A stretch of DNA of 64,000 bases from Methylobacterium sp. DB0501 (GTDB lineage Bacteria > Pseudomonadota > Alphaproteobacteria > Rhizobiales > Beijerinckiaceae): the NCBI RefSeq assembly GCF_011043735.1, contig NZ_JAAKGV010000008.1, forward strand, positions 109,840 through 173,839, given 5' to 3'. Made by a program: the position numbers and the translations under genes. Below, piece by piece: positions 27,672 through 41,818 of this stretch (positions are counted from its first letter, which is position 1; each line of letters starts with the position of its first letter). The notes under the pieces are model-generated. The model saw only the letters and a program-made list of their open reading frames with translations. It made no database searches and was not told the origin of the DNA.

Positions 27672-28165
27672 GTGGCGCGCTCCGTCAGGGCATCCGCCAG
27701 GGTGTCGAGGTCGAGGCGGCCGACCGGCTCGCCGTCGACCAGGGCGGCGGGGCCGCAGGCGCACAGCCCGAGGCAGAAGACCGGCTCCACCGTCACCCGC
27801 CCGTCGCGGCTCGTGCCGTGCCAGGCGACGTCGTAGCGGCGCAGGACGTCCTCGTGCAGCGTATCGGCCCCCATCGCCTGGCAGGCCTCGGCCCGGCACA
27901 GCTTCACGGTGTGGCGCCCCGCCGGCTCCTTGCGGAAATCGTGGTAGAAGGTGATGCAGCCGTGGACCTCGGCCCGCGACAGGTTCAGCGCGTCGGCGAT
28001 CAGCGGTACCGCCTCTCCGTCGACGTAGCCGAAGGTCTCCTGGAGCGCGTGCAGGATCGGAAGCGTGGCGCCCTCGCGATGGGCGTGCTCGGCGATGATC
28101 CCCGCCGCCCGCACGGCGTCCCAGGGCTCCCGGCCCGCGCCTCGACCAGTTTCGTGGCTCGGCAT
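27668..28165 (-). CDS. fdsG: NAD-dependent formate dehydrogenase gamma subunit ([2Fe-2S])
   Basis: A 165-residue NuoE-like subunit. LPILHALQETFGYV and LSRAEVHGCITFYHDF are family signatures; the cluster is held by C-x4-C in LCRAEACQ and C-x3-C in FCLGLCACGPA. First gene of the operon. The 205 bases upstream (28166-28370) hold the promoter and, presumably, the site for the LysR regulator encoded just beyond. Confidence 0.95.
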   Translation of the reverse strand: MPSHETGRGAGREPWDAVRAAGIIAEHAHREGATLPILHALQETFGYVDGEAVPLIADALNLSRAEVHGCITFYHDFRKEPAGRHTVKLCRAEACQAMGADTLHEDVLRRYDVAWHGTSRDGRVTVEPVFCLGLCACGPAALVDGEPVGRLDLDTLADALTERAT

Positions 28166-28370
28166 GTTTTCCAGCCCAGATCGTTATCGTTCTAGGCTGC
28201 ACCCTCCTCGGTCTGGGCCGTCAGATCAATCGCGCGGTTCGGTGGTACGACAAGGAATTTTTGTTGAAACCGGCCTGCTCGCGGGAGAAAGATCGAACAA
28301 GCGCGCGGCCCTGCGACGAAAGTTCGACGGTGGACCGCTCGCAACAGTGACGGCCCGACCTCTCCCTGCG

Positions 28371-29279
28371 TCAGAGAGCTGCCACCTCCGCCGCGAGGTC
28401 GGGTGCGATCACCCGCGCCTCGGCCAGGAAGGCGGCGACCAGCGGCGTCATCGGGTCGCGCTCGGGCACGACGAGCCCGATCATGTGGCTCACGTCCGGA
28501 TCGGTGATCGGCACCGCCCGCACCCGCTCGGTCAGGCGGAAGGTCTCGGCGAGGGCCGCCGGCATGATGCTCGCCCACTTGGCGGTGCGGACGTGGGTGA
28601 CGAGCACGATCATCGAGTTCGATTCGAGGAGCGGCGCCGGCTCGGCCCCGGCGGCGCGCAGGTGACGGTCGATGATGCGCCGGTTCTGCATCGCCGGTGT
28701 CAGCAGGCAGAGCGGGATGCGCCCGACCTCGGCCCAGGTCACGCTCTCGCGCCCGCCATAGATCCCGTCGGCGGCGGTGAGCAGACGGTAGTGCTCGCGG
28801 TAGAGCGGCAGCGCGGTGACGCGGCCGAGGGGCTCGTCCTCGATGTAGGTGAGGCCGGCATCGAGCTCGAGATTGGCGATCTGCCGGATGATCTCGTGCG
28901 AGGTCGCCGATTGCACCGAGAAGCGCACCGCCGGGTGGCGGGCCCGGAACGGCGTGGTGAGCGCCGCCACCATCGGGGTCGCGGTCGGCACCGCCGCCAT
29001 CCGGAGCGTGCCCGAGAGGCCGCGGCGCAGGGCCGCCACCTCCTGGCGCATGGCGCGGGCGTCGCCGACGATGCGCCGCGCCCATTCGAGCACCCGCTCG
29101 CCCTCCGGGGTGAACCCCTGGAAGCGCGAGCCGCGTTGCACGAGAAGCACACCCAGCCGCTCCTCGAGCTGCTTCACCCCCGCCGACAGGGTCTGCTGCG
29201 ACACCCCGCAGGCCTGGGCGGCGCGGCCGAAATGCTGCTCGCGGGCCAGCGCCAGGATGAATTCGAGGCGCTCGATCAT
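28371..29279 (-). CDS. LysR-family regulator, probable activator of the fds operon
   Basis: A 302-residue LysR protein. The winged-helix domain at the N-terminus (LAREQHFGRAAQACGVSQQT, then VKQLEERLGVLLVQR) is typical, followed by the two-lobed effector domain. ATG 29279 (MIERLEF) is chosen; an ATG at 29348 would add 23 residues. It is transcribed in the same direction as fdsGBA-fdhD-fdsD and directly upstream, so a formate-responsive FdsR-like role is inferred from position. Confidence 0.88.
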   Translation of the reverse strand: MIERLEFILALAREQHFGRAAQACGVSQQTLSAGVKQLEERLGVLLVQRGSRFQGFTPEGERVLEWARRIVGDARAMRQEVAALRRGLSGTLRMAAVPTATPMVAALTTPFRARHPAVRFSVQSATSHEIIRQIANLELDAGLTYIEDEPLGRVTALPLYREHYRLLTAADGIYGGRESVTWAEVGRIPLCLLTPAMQNRRIIDRHLRAAGAEPAPLLESNSMIVLVTHVRTAKWASIMPAALAETFRLTERVRAVPITDPDVSHMIGLVVPERDPMTPLVAAFLAEARVIAPDLAAEVAAL

Positions 29280-29589
29280 CGAGGACTCATGAAGGATCGA
29301 CAGGCCCGTCGGACTGCCCGGAAGGGAGCGCGCAATCGCGCCCGACAACGCGGAATCATTCGAGGCTCACGACGAATGTCCAGTGCCCACAGGCGAATTC
29401 CACCCGCCGATGCGACGCCAACGCCGTTGCGCTTGCGGCGCCAGTGTGGTGAGAGACGCCGACCGGGTCTCGGCCGGCTTACGGCCGCAGGGCGGCGGGC
29501 CGGCAATCGACGGCCGAGACAGGACGGCGCTCCCGCCGCGCGGGCAGCCGTTGCCGGCAGACAGCCTGTTGGGGAGCATCGAGGGCACC
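29280..29589. other. Divergent promoter region of the LysR gene and ctaC
   Basis: 310 bases of GC-rich sequence that must carry the promoter of the cytochrome oxidase operon. I see no FixK pair, RNA gene or repeat in it. Confidence 0.35.
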
Positions 29590-30462
29590 ATGGGGATGGC
29601 GAGGGCGCAAGAACGGTCGACGGGCCGGGGCTTCTGGGGAGGCGCCGCGGCGCTGGCGACGACCGGGCTCCTCGGCAGCGTCACCGTGGCGAACGCGGCG
29701 GGCGTGGGCCAGCCGGTGCCGTGGCAGATGGACCTGCAGGTGCCGGTCACCGCGGTGGCGACGGAAATCTACAATTTCCACCACCTGCTGAACTGGATCA
29801 TGCTCGTCGTCGTCCTGTTCGTGCTCGCCCTGCTGATCGCGGTGGTGGTCAAGTTCAACGAGACGAAGAACCCGACCCCGTCGCGCACCACCCACAACAC
29901 GATGCTGGAGGTCGCCTGGACGATCGTTCCGGTGCTGATCCTGGTGGCGATCGCGATCCCGTCGTTCCGGGTGCTGCGCACGCAGCTCTCGGACCCGAAG
30001 GCCGACCTGATGGTCAAGGTCATCGGCCACGCCTGGTACTGGTCCTACGAGTACCCGGAATCCGTCGGCGGCTTCAAGTTCGACGCCAACCTGCTCGAGG
30101 GCGAGGACCAGGTGAAGTCCGGCCAGCCCAAGCTCCTCGCCACCGACAACGAGATGGTGGTGCCGGTGAACAAGATCGTGAAGATCCAGGTCACCGCCGC
30201 CGACGTGATGCATTCCTGGGCGATGCCGTCCTTCGGCTTCAAGATCGACGCGATCCCCGGCCGCCTCAACCAGTTCTGGTTCAAGGCCGACCGCGAGGGC
30301 GTCTATCACGGCCAGTGCTCCGAGCTGTGCGGCCAGCGCCACGCCTACATGCCGATCACCGTGAAGGTGGTGAGCGAGCAGGCCTTCCAGGCCTGGACCG
30401 CCGAGGCCAAGACCAAGTTCGCCCGCACCGACGGCGGCGCCAAGTTCGCGCAAGCGCAATAA
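29590..30462 (+). CDS. ctaC: Cytochrome c oxidase subunit II
   Basis: Accepts electrons from cytochrome c at the CuA centre on the periplasmic side. The 290-residue protein has a signal/first hydrophobic stretch (WGGAAALATTGLLGSV), two membrane helices (about 60-80 and 100-118), WYWSYEYP, MHSWAMPSFGFK and the CuA motif QCSELCGQRHAYM. ATG 29590 follows GAGGGCACC; ATG 29596 is an alternative. First gene of the aa3-type oxidase operon. Confidence 0.95.
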   Translation: MGMARAQERSTGRGFWGGAAALATTGLLGSVTVANAAGVGQPVPWQMDLQVPVTAVATEIYNFHHLLNWIMLVVVLFVLALLIAVVVKFNETKNPTPSRTTHNTMLEVAWTIVPVLILVAIAIPSFRVLRTQLSDPKADLMVKVIGHAWYWSYEYPESVGGFKFDANLLEGEDQVKSGQPKLLATDNEMVVPVNKIVKIQVTAADVMHSWAMPSFGFKIDAIPGRLNQFWFKADREGVYHGQCSELCGQRHAYMPITVKVVSEQAFQAWTAEAKTKFARTDGGAKFAQAQ

Positions 30463-30465
30463 GGC

Positions 30466-30500
30466 CGTTCGCGCCAGCGAAGTAATCCGCTTCGCGAACG
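30466..30500 (+). terminator. Hairpin between ctaC and ctaD
   Basis: CGTTCGCG (30466-30473) pairs with CGCGAACG (30493-30500). No T-run follows; it could partly terminate or stabilise the ctaC transcript. Confidence 0.35.
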
Positions 30501-30508
30501 CCGACTGA

Positions 30509-32224
<1,716 letters not shown>

Positions 32225-32308
32225 GCGCGAGACCCGGTTCGCCGCGAAATCCCGCGGCGGACCAACATAGCGAGCAGACAGGCCCCGAAATCCGGAGCAG
32301 GTCTGACG

Positions 32309-32332
32309 GAGGACCGCCGAACGGCGGTCCTC
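32309..32332 (+). terminator. Palindromic hairpin between ctaD and ctaB
   Basis: GAGGACCGCCG and CGGCGGTCCTC form an 11-bp perfect stem with two bases between the arms, followed by GCTCTTCC. Likely an attenuator or terminator separating structural from assembly genes. Confidence 0.55.
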
Positions 32333-32397
32333 GCTCTTCCCCCGAGCGCCCGCGCGGGCGTTCCGGCGAGGAGCGCGACACCCGAAACCCCGAGACG

Positions 32398-33366
32398 ATG
32401 GCCGCGACACCCAGCATGACCACCCTGTCGAATTCTGCGATCTCCGACCGTCCCTTCGTCGAGGCGACCACCTCCGGCGGCGAGGTCGCGGATTACTTCG
32501 CGCTCCTGAAGCCCCGGGTGATGGCCCTGGTGATCTTCACCGCGCTCGTCGGGATGACGGTGACGCCGTCGCACGTGAACCCGGTGATCGGGGCGATCTC
32601 GCTCCTGATGATCGCGGTCGGGGCCGGCGCCTCGGGCTGCCTCAACATGTGGTGGGACGCCGATGTCGACGCGGTGATGACCCGCACCCGCACCCGGCCG
32701 ATCCCGGCCGGCCGGATCCAGCCGGGCGAGGCCCTGTCCTTCGGCCTGACGCTCTCGGTCGGCTCGGTGCTGGTGCTCGGGCTCGCGGCGAACTGGCTGT
32801 CGGCGGGGCTGCTCGCCTTCACCATCGTGTTCTACGCCGTGATCTACTCGATGTGGCTGAAGCGCTCGACGGCGCAGAACATCGTGATCGGGGGCGCTGC
32901 CGGCGCCCTGCCGCCGATGATCGGCCAGGCGGTGGTCACCGGCTCGATCGGGGTCGAGGGCACGGTCCTGTTCCTGATCATCTTCATCTGGACGCCGCCG
33001 CATTTCTGGGCGCTCGCCCTGGTCAAGGCCGGCGAATACGCCCGCGCCGGCATCCCGATGATGCCGAACACGGCGGGTCCCGATTCGACCCGCCGCCAGA
33101 TCCTCGCCTATTCGGTGCTGCTGGCCCCGCTCGGCCTCGCCCCGGTCTTCCTCGGCTTCGGCGGGATGATCTACGGCCTCGTCGGCCTCGTCGGCGGGCT
33201 CGCCATGGTGGCGCTCAGCGTCCAGGTGCTGCGCCGGCGCGAGGGCGAGGCGGCCAACAAGGCGGCGATGAGCCTGTTCGGCTTCTCGATCCTCTACCTG
33301 TTCCTGCTCTTCTCCGCCCTCCTGGCGGAACAGGGCCTCGGGCTGTTCCGGCCTGTCCTCGGCTGA
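32398..33366 (+). CDS. ctaB: Protoheme IX farnesyltransferase (heme O synthase)
   Basis: Attaches a farnesyl chain to heme b for the oxidase. The 322-residue UbiA-family membrane protein has the prenyl-binding Asp motifs in [20 protein letters not shown] and in the loop around [17 protein letters not shown], and [17 protein letters not shown] 32398 is used; ATG 32416 is also possible since ribosome-site evidence is weak for both. It follows ctaD after a hairpin-containing gap of 173 bases. Confidence 0.94.
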   Translation: MAATPSMTTLSNSAISDRPFVEATTSGGEVADYFALLKPRVMALVIFTALVGMTVTPSHVNPVIGAISLLMIAVGAGASGCLNMWWDADVDAVMTRTRTRPIPAGRIQPGEALSFGLTLSVGSVLVLGLAANWLSAGLLAFTIVFYAVIYSMWLKRSTAQNIVIGGAAGALPPMIGQAVVTGSIGVEGTVLFLIIFIWTPPHFWALALVKAGEYARAGIPMMPNTAGPDSTRRQILAYSVLLAPLGLAPVFLGFGGMIYGLVGLVGGLAMVALSVQVLRRREGEAANKAAMSLFGFSILYLFLLFSALLAEQGLGLFRPVLG

Positions 33367-33392
33367 ACCGCCCTCCCCTCGGTGATGCAGCG

Positions 33393-33548
33393 ATGAGTCC
33401 GGTGCCCCAGCAACTCACCCCCGACGAGATCCAGCGCCGGCGCAAGCGCTCCATCGCGATCGCGATGGTGCTCGCCGCGCTGGTCCTGATCTTCTACGTG
33501 CTGACGATCGCCAAGCTCGGCCCCCAGGTCCTCAACCGGCCGCTGTGA
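33393..33548 (+). CDS. Small membrane protein of the cytochrome oxidase operon (CoxF-like)
   Basis: A 51-residue protein with a basic N-terminal half (DEIQRRRKRSIAIA) and one membrane helix (about 22-42). Small single-helix proteins at this place between ctaB and ctaG are common in alphaproteobacterial oxidase operons. It was too short for the usual size cut-offs but codon use and position support it. Exact role is unknown. Confidence 0.8.
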   Translation: MSPVPQQLTPDEIQRRRKRSIAIAMVLAALVLIFYVLTIAKLGPQVLNRPL

Positions 33549-33570
33549 CGATCCGCGAGGCGACCCCGTC

Positions 33571-34161
33571 ATGACCGATCCACGGACTCGGATGCAGAAG
33601 AAGGCCCGCCATACGGCGCTCGCCTGCCTGGGCATCGTGGTCGGCATGACGGCGCTCGCCTTCGCCTTCGTGCCGCTCTACGACCTGTTCTGCAAGGCGA
33701 CCGGCTATGACGGTACGCCGCTGCGCGGCGCCGCCTCCCGTACGGTGAGCCAGGACAAGATGGTGGTGCATTTCGACACCAACGTCGCGCCCGGCCTGCC
33801 CTGGCGCTTCGTGGCGGAGACGCCGCAGGTCGAGGCCCAGCTCGGCGCGACCCAGACGGTGTTCTTCCGCGTCACCAATACCGGCACGGTGCCGAGCACC
33901 GGCATCGCGACGTTCAACGTCCAACCGGGGTTGACCGGCGGCTACTTCGTCAAGGTGCAGTGCTTCTGCTTCAACGAGCAGACGCTCAAGCCCGGCGAGA
34001 CCATGGATTTCCCGGTCGTGTTCTACGTCGAACCCGGCATCAAGGACGACCCGAACACGCGCGACCTCTCCGAGATGACCCTATCCTACACCTACTTCGC
34101 GTCGAAGAACGGCCAGCCGCAGGCGGCCCTCGCGACGCCGGCGGGGACCAAGGCGAATTGA
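33571..34161 (+). CDS. ctaG: Cytochrome c oxidase assembly protein CtaG/Cox11 (CuB insertion)
   Basis: A 196-residue copper chaperone with one N-terminal membrane helix (about 15-37) and a periplasmic domain. Signatures are FVPLYDLFCKATGYDGT, the copper-binding CFCF within VKVQCFCFNEQ, and FYVEPGI with the final LSYTYF. It delivers copper to the CuB site of subunit I. Its neighbours ctaB and ctaE confirm the role. Confidence 0.95.
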   Translation: MTDPRTRMQKKARHTALACLGIVVGMTALAFAFVPLYDLFCKATGYDGTPLRGAASRTVSQDKMVVHFDTNVAPGLPWRFVAETPQVEAQLGATQTVFFRVTNTGTVPSTGIATFNVQPGLTGGYFVKVQCFCFNEQTLKPGETMDFPVVFYVEPGIKDDPNTRDLSEMTLSYTYFASKNGQPQAALATPAGTKAN

Positions 34162-34321
34162 CGAGGTGACAACCCCGGCGGGGCGGCATTAAAGCGTGAC
34201 CGTGGAATGCCGGGGGCGGGAAACGCCGCGGCGCCGCGGGAACGAGCCGCCCCGCGAACCTAAAATCCACGGCCGGCGCGGGGCGCGACCGGTCCCAGGA
34301 CCAGGCAGGAGACCCGACACG

Positions 34322-35182
34322 ATGGCCGAGGCGCACGGGAAGCACCACGACTACCACCTCGTCAATCCGAGCCCGTGGCCGCTCGTCGGCTCGATGAGCG
34401 GCTTCGTGATGACGTCGGGCGCCGTCCTGTGGATGAAGAGCCTGACGATCGCCAACATGGCGCTCGGGCCCTACGTCTTCTTCGCCGGCGTGATCGGCGT
34501 GCTCTACACCATGCTCAGCTGGTGGCGGGACGTCGCGCACGAGGCCAATACCGGCGACCACACCCGGGTGGTGCAGCTGTCGCACCGCTACGGCATGATC
34601 ATGTTCATCGCCTCCGAGGTGATGTTCTTCGTCGCCTGGTTCTGGGCCTACTTCGAGGCGGCGCTCTATACCGGCGACCCGATCCAGGCGTCGCGGGTCG
34701 AGTTCACCGGGGGCCTGTGGCCGCCGAAGGGCGTCGAGGCGTTCGATCCCTGGCACCTGCCGCTGCTCAACACCCTGATCCTGCTCACCTCGGGCACCAC
34801 GATCACCTGGGCGCACCACGCGCTGCTGAATAACGACCGCAAGGGCATGAAGTACGGCCTCTGGCTGACCATCGCGCTCGGCGTGCTGTTCTCCTTCGTC
34901 CAGGCCTACGAGTACGGCCACGCCCATTTCGGCTTCTCGGGCAGCATCTACTCGGCGACCTTCTTCATGGCGACCGGCTTCCACGGCGCCCACGTCATCA
35001 TCGGCACGATTTTCCTGGCGATCTGCCTGTACCGGGCCTATCTCGGCCAGTTCACCCCGCGCCAGCATCTCGGCTTCGAGTTCGCGGCCTGGTACTGGCA
35101 CTTCGTCGACGTGGTGTGGCTGTTCCTCTTCGCCGCCATCTACGTCTGGGGCTCGGGCGTCGGCCACGCCGCCGCGCACTGA
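34322..35182 (+). CDS. ctaE: Cytochrome c oxidase subunit III
   Basis: A 286-residue, seven-helix subunit. HDYHLVNPSPWPLVGS at the N-terminus, MFIASEVMFFVAWFWAYF, LLNTLILLTSGTTITWAHHA, TGFHGAHVIIGTIFL and WYWHFVDVVWLFLF are classical. ATG 34322 has AGGAG about 10 bases upstream; upstream in-frame sequence is arginine-rich and non-coding in appearance. It closes the structural part of the operon and is followed by a strong terminator. Confidence 0.96.
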   Translation: MAEAHGKHHDYHLVNPSPWPLVGSMSGFVMTSGAVLWMKSLTIANMALGPYVFFAGVIGVLYTMLSWWRDVAHEANTGDHTRVVQLSHRYGMIMFIASEVMFFVAWFWAYFEAALYTGDPIQASRVEFTGGLWPPKGVEAFDPWHLPLLNTLILLTSGTTITWAHHALLNNDRKGMKYGLWLTIALGVLFSFVQAYEYGHAHFGFSGSIYSATFFMATGFHGAHVIIGTIFLAICLYRAYLGQFTPRQHLGFEFAAWYWHFVDVVWLFLFAAIYVWGSGVGHAAAH

Positions 35183-35207
35183 CCGCGCCGCCGCATCAGG
35201 ATCACGA

Positions 35208-35233
35208 GAGGGCGGCGCAAGCCGCCCTTTTCT
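35208..35233 (+). terminator. Rho-independent terminator after ctaE
   Basis: GGGCGGC (35210-35216), loop GCAA, GCCGCCC (35221-35227), then TTTTCTT. A perfect seven-pair GC stem with a tetraloop and a T-rich tail. Confidence 0.9.
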
Positions 35234-35289
35234 TATGACGAGACGCCCCCCAGATCGCGCTGGAACCCCCGCGTTCAGGAGTTGAGCCC

Positions 35290-35658
35290 ATGGACACCAA
35301 CCGCACCGTCGACTCGCCGGCGAGCGTGGGCCTGCGCGGCCGCTGCCCGCGCTGCGGCGAGGGGCACCTGTTCAAGGGCTTCCTCAGCTTCCGCCCGTCC
35401 TGCGAGGTCTGCGGCCTCGATTTCCGCTTCATCGACTCGGCCGACGGCCCGGCCTTCTTCGTGATGTCGATCGTCGGTATCGTGGTGGTGGCGCTGGCGA
35501 TGTGGGTGGAGTTCGCCTACGAGCCGCCGATGTGGGTCCACGCCGCGCTCTGGGCGCCGCTCTCGATCGTGCTGAGCCTGCTCCTGGTCCGCCCGCTCAA
35601 GGGCATGATGGCGGCGTTGCAATATTCCAACAAGGCCGCGCAGGGGCGTTTCCGGTGA
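35290..35658 (+). CDS. DUF983 membrane protein
   Basis: A 122-residue protein with a zinc-ribbon-like N-terminus (RGRCPRCGEGHLFKGFL and SCEVCGLDF, two CxxC pairs) and two membrane helices (about 55-75 and 83-103). DUF983 proteins are often found beside cytochrome oxidase assembly genes; function is not established. It overlaps the SURF1 gene by four bases (GTGA). Confidence 0.92.
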   Translation: MDTNRTVDSPASVGLRGRCPRCGEGHLFKGFLSFRPSCEVCGLDFRFIDSADGPAFFVMSIVGIVVVALAMWVEFAYEPPMWVHAALWAPLSIVLSLLLVRPLKGMMAALQYSNKAAQGRFR

Positions 35659-36449
35659 GCATCGCACCGGAGCGGCGGGCGGCCCTGCGCGACCTCCTGG
35701 CCCCCGCCCTCGCCACCCTCGTCTGCCTCGCCATCCTGATCGGGCTCGGCGTGTGGCAGCTCGAGCGCAAGGCCTGGAAGGAGGCGCTGATCGACCGGAT
35801 CGTCGCCCGCTCGCGGATCGACCCGCCGGCGCCGCTGCCGGCCTTCGATGCGTTCGATCCGGCCCGCGACGAGTTCGAGCGGGTGCGTGCCGCCGGCCGG
35901 TTGCAGAACGACAAGGAGACCCTGGTCCACGGACTGGCACCGGGCGACACGCCGGGCCGGGCGCTCCAGGGCTACTACGTCGTGACGCCGCTGCGGCTCG
36001 ACGACGGCCGCACCGTGCTGGTCAATCGCGGCTTCGTGCCGACCGAGCTGAAGGATCCGGCCCGCCGCGCCGCCGGCCAGGTCGAGGGCGAGACCACCGT
36101 TACCGGCATGCTGCGCCAGAGCGAGGTGCGGGCGATGTTCGTGCCGGCGCCGAACCCGCAGACCGGCGAGTGGTTCAACCGCGACGTCCCGGGCATCGCC
36201 GCCGCCAAGGGGCTGGCGAACGTCGCCCCCTACCTGATCGAGGCCGACGCGACGGCGAATCCCGGCGGCTGGCCGAAGGGCGGGCAGCTCCGGGTCGACC
36301 TACCGAACAATCACCTGCAATATGCCTTCACGTGGTTCGGCCTCGCCCTGTGCCTCGTCGGCGTGTTCGTCGCCTTCGCCTTGCGTCGCCTGCGCGGTGA
36401 CGCTGTGGAGAGCCCGCCCTCCTCCGCGGCGGCCCCGCCGCGTCCTTAA
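35655..36449 (+). CDS. SURF1-family cytochrome oxidase assembly protein
   Basis: A 264-residue protein with a helix at each end (about 14-33 and 224-245) and a periplasmic middle. GVWQLERKAWKEALI, LQGYYVVTPLRLDDGRTVLVNRGFVP and DLPNNHLQYAFTWFGLAL are SURF1 signatures. It helps insert heme a into subunit I. GTG 35655 overlaps the DUF983 stop. Confidence 0.93.
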   Translation: MSIAPERRAALRDLLAPALATLVCLAILIGLGVWQLERKAWKEALIDRIVARSRIDPPAPLPAFDAFDPARDEFERVRAAGRLQNDKETLVHGLAPGDTPGRALQGYYVVTPLRLDDGRTVLVNRGFVPTELKDPARRAAGQVEGETTVTGMLRQSEVRAMFVPAPNPQTGEWFNRDVPGIAAAKGLANVAPYLIEADATANPGGWPKGGQLRVDLPNNHLQYAFTWFGLALCLVGVFVAFALRRLRGDAVESPPSSAAAPPRP

Positions 36450-36527
36450 AACAGCCGCGTTGTCCAGGCTCCGTTCAGGCCGCCGGGCGCCTCTTCCCTC
36501 GGGCGCCTTCCGGCCCTCTGGTCATCG

Positions 36528-39512
<2,985 letters not shown>

Positions 39513-39535
39513 CCTCGAGACAGGACACCTTTTCC

Positions 39536-40585
39536 GTGCGTGACAGCCTGACGGCGCGCCCGCGCCTCACCTCGCTCGTGCTCGCCGCGACCCTCGCGGC
39601 CTCGACGCTCGCCGTTTCCCCCGCTCTCGCCGAGTACCGCACCAAGGACGTGCCGGCGGTGACCGGCCTCGACCCGGCCGGGATCGCCCCGAACAGCATC
39701 GCGTTCACCGACCACCGCGACAACCCGGCGAGCCCGGAGAGCGGGCTCGTGCCCTTCACCGAATGGGGCAAGCGCAGCCCGGCCCAGAAGGCCCTGCTCT
39801 CCCCTCACCCGGCCTACGCCGAGCCGGATTACGTCCAGACCGTCAACGGCGTGGCGAAGCCTCGGCACGAGGCGCTGAAGGTCTACGTCGCCGAGGCGCG
39901 GTTCATCGTGCCCAGGAGTGCGGACCGCATCGACCTGAAGCGCTTCGCCACGATCCCGTTCGTGTCGCGGATGGACCCGGCGATCAAGCACAAGGCCCTG
40001 AGCCCCGCCGACGCCACCCCGACCAAGGACCCGGCCGCCGCCTTCGCCCGCCGGCCCGACCGGCCGTGGTGCGAGGCGCCCGACACCACCTGCATCGAGT
40101 CGCGCTACGACCTCGAGGGCAAGCTGCCGCTCGGGGTCAAGCTCGCCAACAAGCTGGAGGACGGGGGCAAGAAGATCGCCGAGTTCGTTTCGTTCCAGAG
40201 CGAATTGCGGGTGCTGCCGCCCGACGAGGGGGCCAAGCTCGTCCAGCTCACCAAGATCGAGGCGCCAGTGGCCGGTGCGATGGAGCAGAACATCTTCTGG
40301 GTCAACCAGATCCTGCGCTTCGGCAAGTTCCTGGCGGTGCTGCAACCGGCAGCCAACGACCCGGACAAGACGGTGGTGACCGCCTACATGACGCTCGGCA
40401 TCAAGGCCGACGTGCTCGACCGCAAGAAGGAGTACGAGCGGGTGCCGGTGCTGCGCAACCTGCTGCCGGCCCAGGTGCTGACGGGCAATTCCTCGTTCAA
40501 CACCGGCACCTCGATCAGCGCCGGCCTGCCGACCTACGCCCGCAACCGGATCGCGGCCTTCGCCGACGCGCTGGCGAAGGAGTGA
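39536..40585 (+). CDS. Secreted hypothetical protein
   Basis: A 349-residue protein with a clear signal peptide (RLTSLVLAATLAASTLAVS, cleavage near ALA-E). The start is a GTG at 39536, supported by the position of that leader. The mature part has no recognised domain; a single cysteine pair (PWCEAPDTTCIES) could form a disulphide. It follows the penicillin-binding protein by 23 bases in the same direction, so an envelope role is plausible. The name is left open. Confidence 0.75.
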   Translation: MRDSLTARPRLTSLVLAATLAASTLAVSPALAEYRTKDVPAVTGLDPAGIAPNSIAFTDHRDNPASPESGLVPFTEWGKRSPAQKALLSPHPAYAEPDYVQTVNGVAKPRHEALKVYVAEARFIVPRSADRIDLKRFATIPFVSRMDPAIKHKALSPADATPTKDPAAAFARRPDRPWCEAPDTTCIESRYDLEGKLPLGVKLANKLEDGGKKIAEFVSFQSELRVLPPDEGAKLVQLTKIEAPVAGAMEQNIFWVNQILRFGKFLAVLQPAANDPDKTVVTAYMTLGIKADVLDRKKEYERVPVLRNLLPAQVLTGNSSFNTGTSISAGLPTYARNRIAAFADALAKE

Positions 40586-40768
40586 TACGAAGTCCGGATT
40601 TCGAAGCCATCGATCGGACGCCGTATGGCGTGCTCCCGGGTGCCGGATCCCCGGACGTCGCGAGCCTGCGGCCAGGGATCGGGGCCGGGCGAGTGTCAAT
40701 TCTGAATTCGGCGCCGGCCGCGTGCCCTCATAGTCGCAGCCGTATCGAGATGTCTCGGACGAGCTGGG

Positions 40769-41818
40769 ATGACCACGCTGCGCCGGTGCGCCGGGGATCC
40801 ACGCGCCGCCCCGCGAACGCGGCGGCGCGAGGTTCTCGCCTGGCTCGGTAGCGGCCTGCTCGCACCGCGCCGGGCGTGGGCGCAGCCGAGCCCGGCCCTG
40901 CCGGTCATCGGCTATCTCGGTCCCGAATCGCCCGAGCCCTTCGCCAGCCGGCTCGCCGCCTTCCGGGAGGGCCTGGCCGAGGCGGGGCTCGTCGAGGGGC
41001 GCGACGTCGCGATCGCGTTCCGCTGGGCCGAGGGGCACTACGAGCGGCTGCCCGGGCTCGCGCGGGAGCTGGTCGAGCGCCGGGTCGCGGTCCTGGCCGC
41101 GCCCGGTGGCGCACCCGTCGCGCTCGCCGCCAAGGCCGCCACTGCCACGATGGCCGCCACCGCGACGATCCCGGTCGTCTTCGAGATGGGCGGGGACCCG
41201 GTCGCGCTCGGGATCGTCCAGGATCTCGCGCGCCCGCGCGGCAACGTCACGGGCGTGTCCAGCCTGAGCGTCGAGGTCTCGCGCAAGCGGCTGGAATTCC
41301 TGCACGAAGCCGTCCCGGCCGCCACGACCTTCGCGGTGGCGTTCAATCCGGCGAGCCCGACCGCGCCCGCGCAGCTGCGGTCCCTGCACGAGGCCGCCGA
41401 GACCCTGGGCGTGCAGTTGCGCGCCTCGCCGGTCGGCGGCGAGGCGGATTTCGAGCCGATCGTCGCGGCCGCGGCCGCGCGGCGGCCCGGGGGGCTCGTC
41501 TTCACCTCCGATCCCTATTTCGCCCTGCGCAGCCGGCTGCTCGCCGACCTCGCGCTCCGCTACGCCCTGCCGGCGGTCACGCAGACCCGGGACTTCCCCC
41601 TGGCGGGCGGGCTGATGAGCTATGGCGGCGACTTCACGCAGACGCACCGGCTGGCCGGCCTCTATGCCGGCCGGATCCTCCGGGGCGAGCGGCCCGCCGA
41701 CCTGCCGGTGCAGCTCGTCACGAAGGTCGAGCTGTTCGTGAACCTCAAGGCCGCCGCCGGCCTCGGCGTGACCGTCCCGCCCGCGCTCCTCAGCTCCGCC
41801 GACACGGTCATCGAGTGA
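40769..41818 (+). CDS. ABC transporter substrate-binding protein (PF04392 type)
   Basis: A 349-residue periplasmic binding protein. A twin-arginine-like leader (RRREVLAWLGSGLLAPRRAWAQ) is followed by VIGYLGPESPE, FREGLAEAGLVEGRDVAI, PVVFEMGGDPVALGIV and NVTGVSSLSVEVSRKRLEFL, the pattern of the 'ABC transporter substrate-binding protein' family often found in rhizobia. No permease is adjacent. Its last 11 bases overlap the 3' end of the convergent cyclase gene. Confidence 0.85.
   Translation: MTTLRRCAGDPRAAPRTRRREVLAWLGSGLLAPRRAWAQPSPALPVIGYLGPESPEPFASRLAAFREGLAEAGLVEGRDVAIAFRWAEGHYERLPGLARELVERRVAVLAAPGGAPVALAAKAATATMAATATIPVVFEMGGDPVALGIVQDLARPRGNVTGVSSLSVEVSRKRLEFLHEAVPAATTFAVAFNPASPTAPAQLRSLHEAAETLGVQLRASPVGGEADFEPIVAAAAARRPGGLVFTSDPYFALRSRLLADLALRYALPAVTQTRDFPLAGGLMSYGGDFTQTHRLAGLYAGRILRGERPADLPVQLVTKVELFVNLKAAAGLGVTVPPALLSSADTVIE

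Noticed and set aside
29430..29460. Possible FixK site upstream of ctaC (TTGCGCTTGCGGCG)
   Set aside because: The right half-site does not match TCAA or GCAA at the needed distance.
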